Below are positions 23,151 to 36,546 of a DNA stretch of 64,000 bases, piece after piece. A model generated the notes under the pieces. It saw only the letters and a program-made list of their open reading frames with translations. It was not told the DNA's origin and searched no databases. Numbering within the stretch: the stretch's first letter is position 1; each line of letters begins with the position of its first letter. The translations under genes were made by a program, and so were the position numbers. The stretch comes from Acorus gramineus (lineage: Eukaryota > Streptophyta > Magnoliopsida > Acorales > Acoraceae), in the NCBI GenBank assembly GCA_030737835.1, contig JAUJYN010000016.1:3551747-3615746 (forward strand), given 5' to 3'.

Positions 23151-24243
23151 GAAATCCCACGACTACAACAGCCTCCTATTCATCATCTTCTCGAAAATTT
23201 CTCTCTCTCCCTCTCTTTAAATCCCATTTATGACCTAGTTCTAGTGGTGGAAATCAAAAACCCTAAGAAGAGAAAGAATAGGTGAGCTCCCGATCTACCT
23301 TCCGGTGGTCTCGGATTCGAATTCCCACATGTGTGACCCCCTCTCTTACCCTCTTTTCTCCTCTGATTTCAGCCCTCTTAGGCTGAGTTGGAGATCTTGG
23401 TGGTGGAGGCCTTGGAGGTGGTGTTTCGGTGCGCGAAGAGCACCCGTTCTTCCTCCCCTTCTCTTCCTCTCCTAGGGTAAGGTTTCTTTCCTTCCTTTCT
23501 TGTTTAGATGCTTGATTAGGAGGTGTTTTTGGGTATGTATGGCTGTTGGTGGCCATTGGTGGCCGTCGGGGAGGTGGTAGGGTTGTCTCGGGTAGGCTGG
23601 CAGCGCAGGCAGGCGGGCTGGCAGGCAGGGCGGGCAGAGCAGGCTGGCAGGGCACGCGCGCGTGCGCGCGGGCGTGCGTGCGGGTGGAGCAGGAGTGTGC
23701 GGGTGCTGCGCGCTGGGCGCCGTGCGGGGGTGTGCGCGTGGGGCGCTGCGCAGAGGCGCAGTGCGTGTTAAGTGCGCGCGGGCCGCGTGCGGGTGCTGCG
23801 CGCAGGGGGCCGTGCGGGGGCGTGCGCACGGAGCGCTGCGCAGAGGCGCAGGGCATGCTGTGCGCGTGCGGTGAGGCGAGCAGGTGGTGCGCGCGGGGTG
23901 CGCGGGGGGTGCTGCGCTGGGGCGCAGGGCGTGCGGGTGTTCGCGCGAGTTGCTGCGCTGGGGCGCAGTGAGCGCGTGGTGCACCCGGGGGCTCGGCAGC
24001 GGGTCCGGGCATGCGGGCAGGGGCTCGGCAGTGCGTCTGGGCGAGCGGGCTGGGGCGCGGCTGTGCGCCTGGGGCGGGTGGCCGTGCGCACGACTGCCCG
24101 GGGGGGTTCGGGATTGAGTTGGGGTGCTCGGACTTGCGTGCGTACAGGCCGTATGTACGCTTGTCTGAGTGTTGTGTATTTTAAATGTATTTTTGTATAT
24201 ATTTGTATATTTTACTCACCAAGTTGATTACCCTGTCTTGCAG

Positions 24244-24279
24244 ATCTTGACAGAAAGTCGCGCGACGACCCGTTTATCG
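24244..24279 (+). other. Splice-like 36 nt segment in LTR (family A)
   Basis: It is preceded by CCTGTCTTGCAG and followed by GTGAGTGGGAC. A donor-like G|GTAAGG at 23477 could pair with its acceptor, giving a candidate leader intron of 767 bp (23477-24243). Confidence 0.45.
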
Positions 24280-25632
24280 GTGAGTGGGACAACCCAACCC
24301 AGTAGGGAGGCGCTATATGCACTTGGGCGTGTATCGTCCTCACTTGGGGCACCGTAGTTTAATATTAACCGGTTTAATATGTAATCTATGCAAGCATGAT
24401 TAATATGTAGTATGCATGTTACCCTAGACTTTGTATGTTAGGGACTTGCACCCTTAGGATATGTGTAAGAGCCATGCATCCTGTCACCATGTTCTCATGC
24501 TAGGAAGCCTCGACCTATGCATGTGTCCTACTAGTTTAATTTATTAAATTAAATGCGAACTTATGGTATTTTAGCATGCCTTAGGGAATATTAAGGGGCC
24601 TTGCGAGGTCAACATTGAGACCCGGGCTAGGGTACTCCGTGTTCCTTGTTTGGTTGTCGGGATATCCTATGTCGGGACCTCATGGTGCCTCCCAAGGTTT
24701 CTTTTCCCGATAATATTATAATATATGTCTCCCCGCATCTTAGTTATGCGCCCTGGAGGAATTCTGAAGAATTCATATCATTTGTAAAGTTGAGATCGGT
24801 GTCGGCGGATCCGAGTGGATCGTATGCGTATGGATAGGCTGTTTCTGTGCCCTTCGTTGGATCCGTATAGAGACTGCTCCAGCGTTAGAAAGGCCGTCCC
24901 GTAAAAGGGCTCCCATCAGTAGGTACCTCCTGATTTGGTTTCGGACTGTGCTGAAAAGTGGGAGTAGGCCAAGCGGATACGGAGTGGAGGAGAGACTATC
25001 GGTGGACCAAGGGAGATTAACAGCCTAGTCAGTCCCAATATCCTATGTCACCTATTGAGGGGTGAGGGTGAGGGTGTGGTGGGTCAGCGATGTAGCGACC
25101 CACTGGATTGTGTAGTTCCTGCCACTTTGAGGCGTGAATAATTAATTGTGGTTAATATAAATTGTGATGCATGGGTTGTGCTATTCACTGAGCGTGTGGC
25201 TCACCCCTCGCATAATTTTTCTCCAGTTATCACTGAGTCGGATCTGAAGGAGGAGCTCCCTGAGAGACTTCATCAATAGCGGAGCAGCGCCGCGTCCCGC
25301 GAGTGTTAGAGGCCATCTGCATCCTTTCTTTTGATTGTATGTATTATATTTCCGTGCTTGGGCACCGTTTGTATATTATATTTGGATGTATTCGTGTATA
25401 TTGGCTCTCACAGGACAGTTGATTATGTATCGAGTCTGTAGTATGTTTTGAATTACAGACTCAGTCTTTTAGCTTCCGCTATTGGTGTATATATCATGTT
25501 AGCCCTGCTTTTGTCTGTGTTGTCAATTTAGCTGTTTATTAGAGTATGTTATTGACCTCCTGTATAGACTGCTGATATCATATATACACTTGTCGCGTCC
25601 CGGGAATGGCCGCCCTGGGGCGTGACATACCC

Positions 25633-25803
25633 GGTTCCCTTGGTGGGCCATAAAAAAAGGTCCACAGAAAGGAACTGCCCCAGCCCTACCAACCCCCTAA
25701 GCCGGCTCACTCCTCTAGCCCACCCCAACTAGAGAACTATAATTCAACAGAGGGTGATATTTGCCCACGTGTCTTTTCTCCACTGACCTTCTGAGAGACA
25801 ACC
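25633..25803 (-). pseudogene. LINE ORF1, short middle fragment
   Basis: This 171 bp stretch lies between two solo LTRs and belongs to the LINE by position: the target duplications on either side make its ends contiguous with 22702 and 29632. No distinctive motif is visible in it. Confidence 0.6.
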
Positions 25804-28800
25804 TGTCACGCCCCAGGCGTCCCCGAGACGTGGCAAAATAAAATATAATATCAGCTATCAATACATGAGGTCAATAAGGACACCAATAACAATACACAAG
25901 GCGGCAAAGCAAGATAATGATAACTGACTGAAAAGCGGAAGCATAATATATAACAATGTCTGTAAATCAAAAACATTATTACAGACCCGAAGACACAATC
26001 AATGTCCTGTGGAAGCCAAGTCTAGACCAAAGAAAATACAACCTGTGCCACATGCACGATTTACAAGGCATAAAATGACTCTAGGAATGCTGACAGCCTC
26101 GCACTCGCCACCCGCCGACAGAACGCTCCACGCCCATAAGACCACGCCACAGGAAGCTCCAGCTCCACGCCCAACACTGCCCCTGAAAAGAAACAGTATG
26201 CGAGGGGTGAGCTACAAGCTCAGTGAGTGGCTGGAAACCAATCACCATTCTACAGTTCAATACATAATCAGTTCCCTTCTTCAAGGAAAAACATGGGTAC
26301 AAACCCAAAGGATCACTGGGTCACGCGGCGGCGCGACCAACCTCACCCCCACCCTCACTCCCGGAGGGAGTCTTTTGGGACTTATGGGGAGAGACCATAC
26401 CGTCGGTCAAAGAGACCCGGATTTACTGGTCTAGAGACCATGCCGTCAGTCGAAGAGACCCGGATTTACTGGTCTACTCAACACTACTGGATCATCTACA
26501 TCTAGATAATCGCCCATTGATGTCCTTCAACATCCATCACGAGACCGGACCCAACATCTATGGGAACGGTCGAACAATGAATGGGTCACGAGGCGACGCG
26601 TCTTCACCTCATCCACACCCTCACTCCGGAAAGGAGGAAACTTGGGAAGAGACTTAGACTGCTCTACACCCCTGGTCCACCGATAGCCTCTCCCCGCTCC
26701 GTAGCTTACCTGGTATACTCCCACGATTCAGCGCAGTCCGAAACACATCAGGAGGTACCTACTGATGGGAGCCCTCTGTCAGGACAGCCTGTCTAACGCC
26801 GGGGATGTCACTACTCGGATCCAACGAAGGGGAGAACGATTCCACGCTCGCGACATCATTCAATAACCCTCTCCCGGGTAGTATCTACAACCCGATCTCC
26901 TCAACTCACCGCTCTTACCCTTGGTCCACCGGTAGCCTCTCCCACCCTCGTGGCCTCCGCCTAGTCCTCTGACAGGTATAGCCAATGCCGGGGAGTCCCT
27001 ACATCGGATCCAAACGAAGGGGAGAACGATCCCATGTTCGCAAAGCAAAACCCAATGGAAAACAACCACTCTCGATACTCGCTCATCGAGATATCACACA
27101 CATGCATATCAGCAACCAACACACTCATATTAACCTCAAAGTAGTCATAGTCCCTAAACGGGAGTAACTACACAAGCTAGTGGGTCGCTACATCGCCGAC
27201 CCACCACACCCTCACCCTCACCCTGGTGACATAGTCTTTTGGGACTAACTAGGCTGTTAATCACCCTTGGTCCACCGATAGCCTCTCCTCCACTCCGTAG
27301 CTCGCCTGGTCTACTCCCACGATTCAGCACAATCCGAAACACAATCAGGAGGTACCTACTGATGGGAGCCCTCTGTCAGGATGGGCTGTCTAATACTGAG
27401 GAGTCCCTACACGGATCCAACGAAGGGAAGAGAAACAGCCTACCCACACGGATACGATCCACTTGGATCCGTCGACAACGCTTCCTAACATTTCTAATGA
27501 CATGAATTCTCAAGATTTCCTTCAGGGCGCATAACCAAGATGCGGGGAGACATATTATAACAACAAGGTTATAATATATGTCTAAGGCATGCTTGCAACT
27601 ATATGCTCACATGATCCCCTAAGATGCGGGGAGACATATATCATAACCACAAGGTTACAATATTCTCTAAGGCATGCTCACATTCTGATTTAATTAGATT
27701 AAACTAGATGGGAACATGCGTAGCTCAGGGCTTGGTGTCTAAGCATGCATAGGCCGCTATACATGATATAAGGGTGCATATCCCTAGCATACAAAGTCTA
27801 AGGTGGCATGGATACATCATATTAATCATGCATAGATCAAGGCTTGAAGTACAGGACATGGTGTCCAGGCATGTACGGGCCTCTATACACGATACATGGA
27901 TGTATATCCCTAGCATGCAAATTATCTACACATTAGTTAGGGGGGCCCGTCGATGCGCGACGCGCGTCTACGCGGGTCGAGCGCATCCCTAGAGAGGGGG
28001 GGGGGGATTGGAATCGAGCCACTCACCATACAACCCGGGACCTCGCGCATCCCATCTGACGAGATTTGCAAGGTAGGGGCATCGAATTGGTGAGAAACAA
28101 CACAATTTACACAAAGAAATCACTAGAAATACCCAATACTCGGACAAGCATGCATACGGACTCGCACACATGCGAGCACGCACGTACGCACGCGAATCCG
28201 AGTGCCCCGACACCTACCCGAACCCTCGGGCAGCCACACGCATGGCCCCCCGCATGCGCACGCACGAATGCGCACGCACGCACGCACCCCAGCACCATCG
28301 GCGCACTGCCGCGCGCCTGCCCGCGCACCCAGACGGGCTGCCATACGCGCGCGCCCGCGCGCACCGCGGGTTTAGCCCACGCCCTCGCGCAGCACCCCGC
28401 GCACGCCCCAGCACGCGCACGCACGCGCACTGGTCCCCAGCCCCGCGCCCAGGCACATGCCCAGGCGCCTGCTCCGCGCGCGCGCACGCCCCAGCACGCG
28501 CACACACGCGCACTTGTCCCCAGCCCCGCGCCCAGGCGCCTGCGCGCGCCCGCGCGTACCCCTACTCGCGCCAGCTCCTGCGCGCACCCGCGCGCACTCC
28601 CGCTCGCGTCTGCGTGCCCGACTGCGCCTGCCTGCGCGCGCGCCTGCGCGCGCACGCGCGCAGACGACCCGAAACGCGCGCCCAGCCAACCCTTACCCCT
28701 TTTTAACCCTCCCCAACCCCTCACACACACCCTAACCCATCTACCTAGCATGCATGACCTCCCCAACAACCCCTTAAGCCCTAAAATTCAAGAAAAGGAG

Positions 28801-29626
28801 GGGAAAGGCTCACCTTTGGAGGGGAAAAGAAAGGGGGAGGTTCGGGGGCCCTCAACGCACCCGCGACCACCTCAACCGCCACCACCATTATCACCACCTC
28901 CTCAGCCTCTCCTCAGCCTCCACTTCAGCTGAAATCAGGGGGGGAAATCATGGAAAGGAAGCTTGAGAGAGAAGGATCAACAACAAAACACACCCACACC
29001 ACCCTTCACTTGCACATGCACCCTCTCCTACTCATTGGGGCATTTTATCAAACACCTAGGGGGGCTTGTGAAAGAGAGAAAGAGAGGCCAGCAGAGGTAG
29101 TCGACGTGGGGATTTGGGAAGGGAGAGAGAGAGAGAGATATTTATCACAAATATCTTAAGGAGAAATTACTAAGTCGCCCTTTGACTAGAAATTCTGCAC
29201 AAGCTTCACTGGAACAGCCATAACTTCCTCGATATAGCTCCGAATTGCTCAATTCTAAGACCGATGGAAAGCCAAGAAGATTATCTACAAATTTCATGTT
29301 TATGCTAAGATCAAATAATCTCTCCAGAGATTCCGAAATTAGAGCTAAACATCGAGCAGGGCTGCTGCCAGAATTTCCATCCCCGGGGTATACTTGGAAA
29401 AATACCCATAACTTTTACTATAAGAATCCAATTAATCTAATTCTACTTCTGTACGAAAGCTAACTCAAAACTGGACATCTCATAGTAAAATCATATTTAA
29501 ACCTCTTCATCTTGGATTTTAACAAAATCAAATCCAAATACCAAATCAGGAATACATAACTTATAGGAAAAAAAATTATGTACCCAAATTTTCAAACAGA
29601 GCGCTCCAAATGACACAGGCACAACA
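25804..29626 (-). mobile_element. Solo LTR, family B, 3.8 kb
   Basis: On the minus strand it begins TGTTGTGCCTGTGTCA and ends CGTGACA. The 5 bp repeat CAACC flanks it (25799-25803 and 29627-29631). It matches the LTR at 5866-9369 along its length, with extra internal duplications: an approximately 40 bp unit (GAGACCCGGATTTACTGGTC) is repeated at 26390-26475, and a block beginning CTTGGTCCACCGATAGCCTC-like sequence recurs near 26670, 26920 and 27265. LINE sequence lies on both sides, so no internal region remains. Confidence 0.92.
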
Positions 29627-29631
29627 CAACC

Positions 29632-30107
29632 CCCCTTTAAGGGCATGTCAAGTCTCCATAGATGAGTCCTTGTAAGAGGCCTCAGGTATAGTAGGGATAG
29701 AAAGCCAGGGATGGATGGACACTCCACCACTCATAGGCGGTACAGCTTTCACCGATTCGATAGTTGGCATGATTACCACGTCTAAGCCAGGTATGTTGAC
29801 TGTTCTTACTTCCTCTGTGTCAGACTGCAAGTTTCCCTCTACGTGAAAGGACCCCTCTGTCACCACCACCTTTCCCTGGAAAGCTCCAATGGCGGAGACC
29901 AAATTCTCCGAGCCATCCAAATCATTCTCTGGGAAAATAGAACCTCCCTGAACGTTGTGCGATTTGACCTTGTCCTCCTGCACCAACCGTCTCACTTCCT
30001 CGCCTGAGACATTGGACGAGACCGCCTGACCCCCCCCCCCCCTTTGACCTCCCTGCTTTCCCCCCGCCACCTCCGCATATGAACGTTGTCCATCATGAGC
30101 CCCTACC
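29632..30107 (-). pseudogene. LINE ORF1, linker fragment
   Basis: The minus strand reads a hydrophilic, low-complexity protein with KVKSHNVQGG, FPENDLDGSENLVSAIGAFQ and a Pro/Ile/Ser-rich tail, interrupted by a stop at 29648. Such a linker is common after the DUF4283-like part of plant L1 ORF1. It continues from 34850 after removal of the composite LTR. Confidence 0.65.
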
Positions 30108-33100
30108 TGTCACGCCCCAGGGCGGCCATCCCCGAGACGTGGCAAGTATATATAATATCAGCAGTCTATACAGAAGATCAATAACATACTCTAAACAACA
30201 TCAAAAATGACAACACAGACAATAAGGTAGCTGACATAATATATACAAATAGTGGAAGCTCAAACGACTGAGTCTGTAATTCAAAGACATATTACAGACC
30301 CGATACATAATCAACTATCCTGTGAGAGCCAATATATACAATGACATCCAAATACAAGTATGTGCCCAAGCACGGAATACAATACATACAATCAAGAAGG
30401 GGATGCTGATGGCCTCTCACTCGCAGAACGTGACGCTGCTCCACTACTGCTGATGTGCCTCGGGGAGCTCCTCCTTCAGATCCGACTCAGATATCACTGG
30501 AGAAAAATATATGTGAGGGGTGAGCCACACGCTCAGTGAATAGCACAACCCATGCATCACAATTCATATTAACCTTATATAATTTATAGCCCCTAAAACG
30601 GGAGCAACCACACATTCTAATGGGTCGTTTCATCGCCAACCCACCTCCCCCCTCACCCTCACCCTCACCCTTTCCGGGGGGTGACATGGGCCTCTTGGGG
30701 CATACTAGACTGCTCTCCACCCCTGGTCCACCCGGTAGCCTCTCCCACCCTCGTAGCCTCCACCTGGTATACTCCCGCTATCAGTACAGTCCGACGCATC
30801 GGAGGTACCTACGGACGGGAGCCCTCTGTCAGGCTAGCCAACACCGAGGAGTTCCTACATCGGATCCAACCAAAAGGAGAAGACAGCCTACTCACACGGA
30901 TACGATCCTCTTGGATCCGTCGACACCGATTTGTAACTCTACTAATGTCATGAATTCTCAAGAATTCCTCCAGGGCGCATAACTAAGATGCGGGGAGACA
31001 CATATTATAACAACAAGGTTATAATATTCTCTAAGGCATGCTTGTAACTATATGCTCTCATTTTGATTTAATTAGATTAAACTAGATGGGAACATACATA
31101 GTCGGGGTTTTCCAATTAAGGACAAGATGACTAAACATGCATAGGCCGCTATACATGATATAAGGGTGCGTATCCCTAGCATACAAAGTCTAAGGTGGCA
31201 TGGATATATCATATTTATCATGCATGCATAGCTTCACAATTATTACATGTTAATATGCAATTATGGTGCCCCAGGGGAGGGCAATGCACGCCTACGTGCA
31301 TCGAACGCCTCCCTACTGGGTTGGATTGTCCCACTCACCGAATCCCGGGTCATCGCGTGACCGTCCATCAAGATCTGCAAGACATAGGCATTCAATATGG
31401 TGAGTAAACCACACAATTACATAAGAAATTTACTAGAATTACCCAATACTCGGACAAGCATGCATACGGGCCCGCACGCACGCGAGCACGCGCGTACGCA
31501 CGCGAGTCCGAGTGCCCCGACACCCTCCCGAACCCACGGGCAGCCATACGCACGGCCACCCGCACGCGCCCCTGCGCCCCGGGCGCCCAGACGCGCTGCT
31601 GCGCCCCTACCCGCGCGCGCCCAGACACCCTGCCGCGCGCGCGCGCACGCTCGCGTGCACCACACGTCCAGCCCTGGCGTACCCGCTCGCACCGCGCGCA
31701 CTGCGCACCCGCGCAGCACTCCGCGCGCACGCCCGCACGTGCGCCAGCCAGCGCGCCCGTCTGCGTGCGCCAGTGCCTGTATGCGCGAGCAGATGACTCC
31801 GCACGCGCACCCAAGCCCCGTCCACCCCCTCCTCAGCCCTCCCACACCCCCCTAACCCCCATGCAAGCATGCATACCCAAATACACACCCTAACAAGCAT
31901 CTATACAAGCATAGGGAGGAGGAGGACTTACCAACAAGGAGGGAAAGGTAAAGGGAGGAAACTCGGATGCCCTTCGCGCACCAAACCACCGCCACCGAGA
32001 CCACCACCGCCAAGACCACCCTCAGCCCTAATATGGCTGAAAACAGGGGAGGAGAAGCCATGAGAGGGAGGTAGAGAACAGGGGAAATCCAAAACAAAAA
32101 CCATGGGAAGGTAGATTAGAACCCTACCTTTCTTTTTCCCTTCAATGACTTTCTTGTTTTTCTTCTCCTACTAGCTCTAATGGTGGAAATAAAGAGAAGG
32201 GAAGCTGGATTTGTGTGTGAGAGAGAGAGATGAAGAGAAGAGGAAGAAGAAGAAGTGAGCGTCCACTTGGTTGCACACACACACTTAGGGCAATTTAGGT
32301 TTTTTGTTGTGTTTGACTTTGGGTCAACCTAACCACACTAACAAACAAAAGAGTTTGACCAAGTCAATGGTCAAACTTGACTTGGTCAAAGTCATCTTTG
32401 ACTTGGTCAAGTCTCCCCATGACTTTCCGCTTGGTCAAAACTCGGATACGATTCGGAACTGCAAAATTCTGAAACGTTACCGGAATTCGATGAAATTTTC
32501 GTGAGTGGCTTGAAATGGCACCAGGACACATAATGTGCACATAATGTGCAGTTAGATTTTCAATCGGAGTTCTCAAGCTCAGGATGATAGCCAAAAGTCT
32601 AAAATTTTAGCGGTTCTGATCGAAAAAAGAAAAAGTTGAAAAACTGCCAGAAATGTCCCAAAGGTGACCAGAAGGCTAAAAGTGACACATATATAACATT
32701 CTCACTCACAGAACGTGACGCTGCTCCACTACTGCTAATAGGTCGTTTCATCGCCAACCCACCTCCCCCCTCACCCTCACCCTTTCCGGGGGGTGACATG
32801 GGCTTCTTGGGGCATACTAGACCGCTCTCCACCCCTGGTCCACCCGGTAGCCTCTCCCACCCTCGTAGCCACCACCTGGTATACTCCCGCTATCAGTACA
32901 GTCCGACGCATCGGAGGTACCTACGGACGGGAGCCCTCTGTCAGGCCAGCCAACGCCGGGGAGTTCCTACATCGGATCCAACCAAAAGGAGAAGACAGCC
33001 TACTCACACGGATACGATCCTCTTGGATCCGTCGACACCGATTTGTAACTCTACTAATGTCATGAATTCCCAAGAATTCCTCCAAGGCGCATAACTAAGA

Positions 33101-34844
33101 TGCGGGGAGACATATATTATAACAACAAGGTTATAATATTCTCTAAGGCATGCTTGTAACTATATGCTCACATTTTGATTTAATTAAATTAAACTAGATG
33201 AAAACATGCATAGTCGGGGTTTTCCAATTAAAGACAAGATGACTAAACATGCATAGGCCGCTATACATGATATAAGGGTGCATATCCCTAGCATACAAAG
33301 TCTAAGGTGGCATGGATATATCATATTAATCATGCATGCATAGCTTTATATTTATTACAAGTTAATACACAATTATGGTGCCCCAGGGGAGGGCAATGCA
33401 CGCCTACGTGCATCGAACGCCTCCCTACTGGGTTGAATTGTCCCACTAACCGAATCTTGGGTCGTCGCGTGACCGTCCGTCAAGATCTGCAAGACATAGG
33501 CAGTCAAAATGGTGAGTAAACCACACAATTACATAAGAAATTTACTAGAATTACCCAATACTCAGACAAGCATGCATACGGGCCCGCACGCACACGAGCA
33601 CGCGCGTACGCACGCGAGTCCGAGTGCCCCGACACTCTCCCGAACCCACGGGCAGCCATACGCACGGCCACCCGCACGCACACGCACGAAGGCGCACGCC
33701 CACACGCGCCCCTACGCCCCGGGCGCACTGCTGTGCCCTTGCCCGCGCACCCAGACGCGCTACTGCGCCCCTGCCCGCGCACCCAGACACGCTGCCACGC
33801 ACGCGCGCACCCTCGCGCGCCCCCGCGCACACCGTGCATCCAGCCCTGGGGTACCCGCGTGCACTGCGCCCCCGCTCAGCACTCCGAGCGCACGCCCGCG
33901 CGCACGCCCCCGCTTCTGCGCGTACGCGCGCGCGGATGACTCCGCACGAGCACCCGAGCCCCTTCCACCCCCTCCTCAGCCCTCCCACACCCCCCTAACA
34001 CCCATGCAAGCATGCATACCCAAATACACACCCTAACAAGCATCTATACAAGCATAGGGAGGAGGAGGACTTACCAACAAGGAGGGAAAGGAAAGGGAGG
34101 AAACTCGGATGCCCTTCGCGCACCAAACCACCGCCACCGAGACAACCGCCACCGAGACCACCCTCAGCCCTAAAATGGCTGAAAACAGGGGAGAGGAAAA
34201 GCCATGAGAGGGAGGTCAACAAATGGGAAAGCAAAAACAAAACCCATGGTAAGGTAGATCGGAACCCTACCTTTCTTTTTCCCTTCAATGACTTTCTTGT
34301 TTTTCTTCTCCTACTACCTCTAATGGGGGAAATAAAGAGAAGGGAAGATGGATTTGTGTGTGAGAGAGAGAGATGAAGAGAAGAGGAAGAAGAAGAAGTG
34401 GGCGTCCACTTGGTTGCACACACACACTCACACACACACACTTAGGGCAATTTAGGTTTTTTTGAGAGTTTGACTTTGGGTCAACCTAACCACACAAACA
34501 AACAAAATGATTTGACCAAGTCAATGGTCAAACTTGACTTGGTCAAAGTCATCTTTGACTTGGTCAAGTCTCCCCATGACTTTCCGCTTGGTCAAAACCC
34601 GGATACGATTCGGAACTGCGAAATTCTGAAACGTTACCGGAATTCGATGAAATTTTCGTGAGTGGCTTGAAATGGCACCAGGTCACATAATGTACAGTTA
34701 GATTTTCAATCGGAGTTCTCAAGCTCAGGATGATAGCTAAAAGTCTAAAATTTTAGCGGTTCCGATCAAAAAAAGAAAAAGTTAAAAAACTGCCAGAAAT
34801 GTTCTAAAGGTGACCAAAAGGCTAAAAGTGACACATATATAACA
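30108..34844 (-). mobile_element. Composite insertion: complete LTR fused to a truncated second LTR (family A)
   Basis: The whole block is flanked by CTACC (30103-30107 and 34845-34849), so it entered as one element. It holds two near-identical LTR copies head to tail. The copy at 30108-32698 is complete. The copy at 32699-34844 starts normally at its 5' end (34844) but lacks its 3' end and has an extra deletion of about 165 bp relative to 30452-30617. All internal genes are gone. A deletion running from inside the 5' LTR to the start of the 3' LTR explains it. Confidence 0.88.
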
Positions 34845-34849
34845 CTACC

Positions 34850-35745
34850 GCCTCCACTAGGATCGACACCCTCCACCCATCGAGGTTCACACAAACATTG
34901 GGTGGTATGTTAACCAGGGCATTCCTCCATATCGTCGTTTGCAGCACCGGAAACTTCTCCCCTACCACATCTACCTCTGTTACCTCCATCAGGTATCCCC
35001 ATGACCTGACTATTGTCTGAATGACATCAACCAACCTCCAAAGCAAAGGCAACCCCTTCAAAATGAGCACCTCCTTACATCCGTTTGGAGCATACCCACC
35101 AGCCCCTAGCTTGTATTCGGAGAAGGAAGCTCTCCCCGAGGGGAGGGTCAGCTCCTTTTCAAAGAGAAGCAAGCCTTTACCAATAGACTTGGCAGCCTAA
35201 TAATGGATTTTTCGCCACTCAGCACCCAGAGTTGGAAGGGGGGGAGTTCCTTCCATCGCCTAAGAATGGCCATCTCCACCTCCCCCCAATTGGCCCCCTG
35301 ATCTCCCTTCTAGTCAACCAGTAAACTCTTGCTGAACCACTCCTCCTTGTCCACAAGTGCTGGAGACCAAGAAATAAGAACTTTCGGCAACATAATTGGC
35401 ATCCCAGAGTGAGGACCCGCAGGGGTTAATTCCACACTCCGAGCCACCCTTCCCTCGGACTCCATCCTTGCCCTTGGTGGGGAAGCTTCATAGTCATGAT
35501 TTCTGTGACCCCATTTTTCGCACCTTCAGCATTTAGGCGGGTCCCTGCACTCATTCGCACGATGACCCGTCGCCAGACACCGGAAACATCTGACTGTGTC
35601 CCTCTTACGGTAACCCCCTAAGAACCAAGAGAAACCTTTCTCTTCCTTGATACAAATACCCACTCTGCCTCCTTCCCTGTTGTCATGCCTCCACCTCTAG
35701 TAAAACCATTCCATCCACCGCTCTAATCACCACTTCACATGTGAG
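34850..35745 (-). pseudogene. LINE ORF1, N-terminal part with zinc knuckles and DUF4283-like domain
   Basis: ORF1 binds LINE RNA. Reading leftwards, a zinc knuckle CFRCLATGHRANEC (C-x2-C-x4-H-x4-C) lies near 35545-35590, followed by a second, damaged one (CEKWGHRNHDY), then a segment with VLILKGLPLLWRLVDV, VRSWGYLMEVTEVDV and LVNIPPNVCVNLDGWRVSI, which resembles the DUF4283-type region of plant LINE ORF1. The exact start codon is unclear. Stops (for example between the two knuckles) and frame changes show decay. Confidence 0.75.
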
Positions 35746-36546
35746 TAGGCCTGTCAACGGGTCGGGTCCGGGTCGGGTCGGGGTGGACCCGGACCCGACC
35801 CGTGACAGGACCCGGCGGGTCCGGGGAAATGTGGACCCAGACCCGGACCCGTCGGACCCGGGTCGGGTCCGGGTCCGACCCGACCCGGATGGTTGGGTAA
35901 AAAAAAAAAACAGAGAACTTATGTATTTGTTTGCCTTATCATTCTATTTGAAATTTTTTGTAATAAAACATCATTATTAATGAGATTATGTTTGAATATA
36001 ATTTTATACAATTCAAAAGAAGTAAATGAATTATTAAACAACATCCAAAACAATAATCATTAACATAAAAAACATATTAACTTAAATAATAAACATAACT
36101 AACCTAAACAACATTCAAAACAATATTAACCTAAACAACATTCAAAACAATAAACACTAACATATTAACCTAAATAATAAACATAAATCATGCAACAAAC
36201 TAATTAATCATACAAATTCAAAAGCTAATAAGTTAATTGTCCAAAACAAACCGATTTATAGGCTTGTTATGATTATGATTTATGAACTTGTAGATACAAA
36301 AATAAGTTAAGTAAGAAATAAAATTATGTATCAACTAATACTAATGGTTTTATAATATATGAGCATATTTTAATAAAACAATCGGGTCTCGGGTCCAACG
36401 GGTCGGGGCGGGGTGGACCCGGACCCGACCCGTTTGTTTGTTCGGGTCCGCCGGGTCGGGTCCAAATCGGGTCGGGTATATTACACGTGTAATCGGGTCC
36501 GGATCGGGTCGGGTCCGGGTTTGGACCCGACCCGTTGACATGCCTA
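35746..36546. mobile_element. hAT-like MITE, 801 bp, with GGGTCGGGTCC-rich ends
   Basis: The ends are TAGGCCTGTCAACGGGTCGGG and the complement TAGGCATGTCAACGGGTCGGG. They are flanked by the perfect 8 bp repeat CATGTGAG (35738-35745 and 36547-36554), fitting the hAT superfamily. Both subterminal regions (about 130-190 bp each) consist of short GGGTCGGGTCCGG and GACCCGGACCC units able to pair with each other; the middle is AT-rich and encodes nothing recognisable. It inserted into the 5' part of the LINE. Confidence 0.88.

Larger units (their letters stand above)
22703..25627 (+). mobile_element. Solo LTR, family A, 2.9 kb
   Basis: It starts TGTTATATATGTGTCAC and ends GGGGCGTGACA, flanked by TACCC (22698-22702 and 25628-25632). 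It is the most complete family A LTR here. In order it shows a TATA box (23145-23150), C/T-rich leader, donor-like site at 23477, a CpG-rich stretch (23640-24130), acceptor/donor pair bounding 24244-24279, the G-rich GGGTGAGGGTGAGGGTG array near 25061-25082, and the CTCACCCCTCGCAT box at about 25201. It interrupts LINE ORF1. Confidence 0.92.

Noticed and set aside
23263-24227. Overlapping open frames of up to 249 codons on both strands
   Set aside because: Same GC-rich LTR segment as above; no known domain and no conservation between copies at the protein level.
28066-28932. 288-codon open frame with Ala/Arg/Thr-rich product
   Set aside because: Lies inside the solo LTR at 25804-29626; composition artefact.
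29648-30070. 140-codon minus-strand frame as a stand-alone novel gene
   Set aside because: Target duplications on both sides show it is a middle piece of the LINE ORF1.
31392-34036. Paired open frames in the two tandem LTRs
   Set aside because: GC-rich LTR segments; the frames differ by indels between the two near-identical copies, which is not expected of a protein gene.
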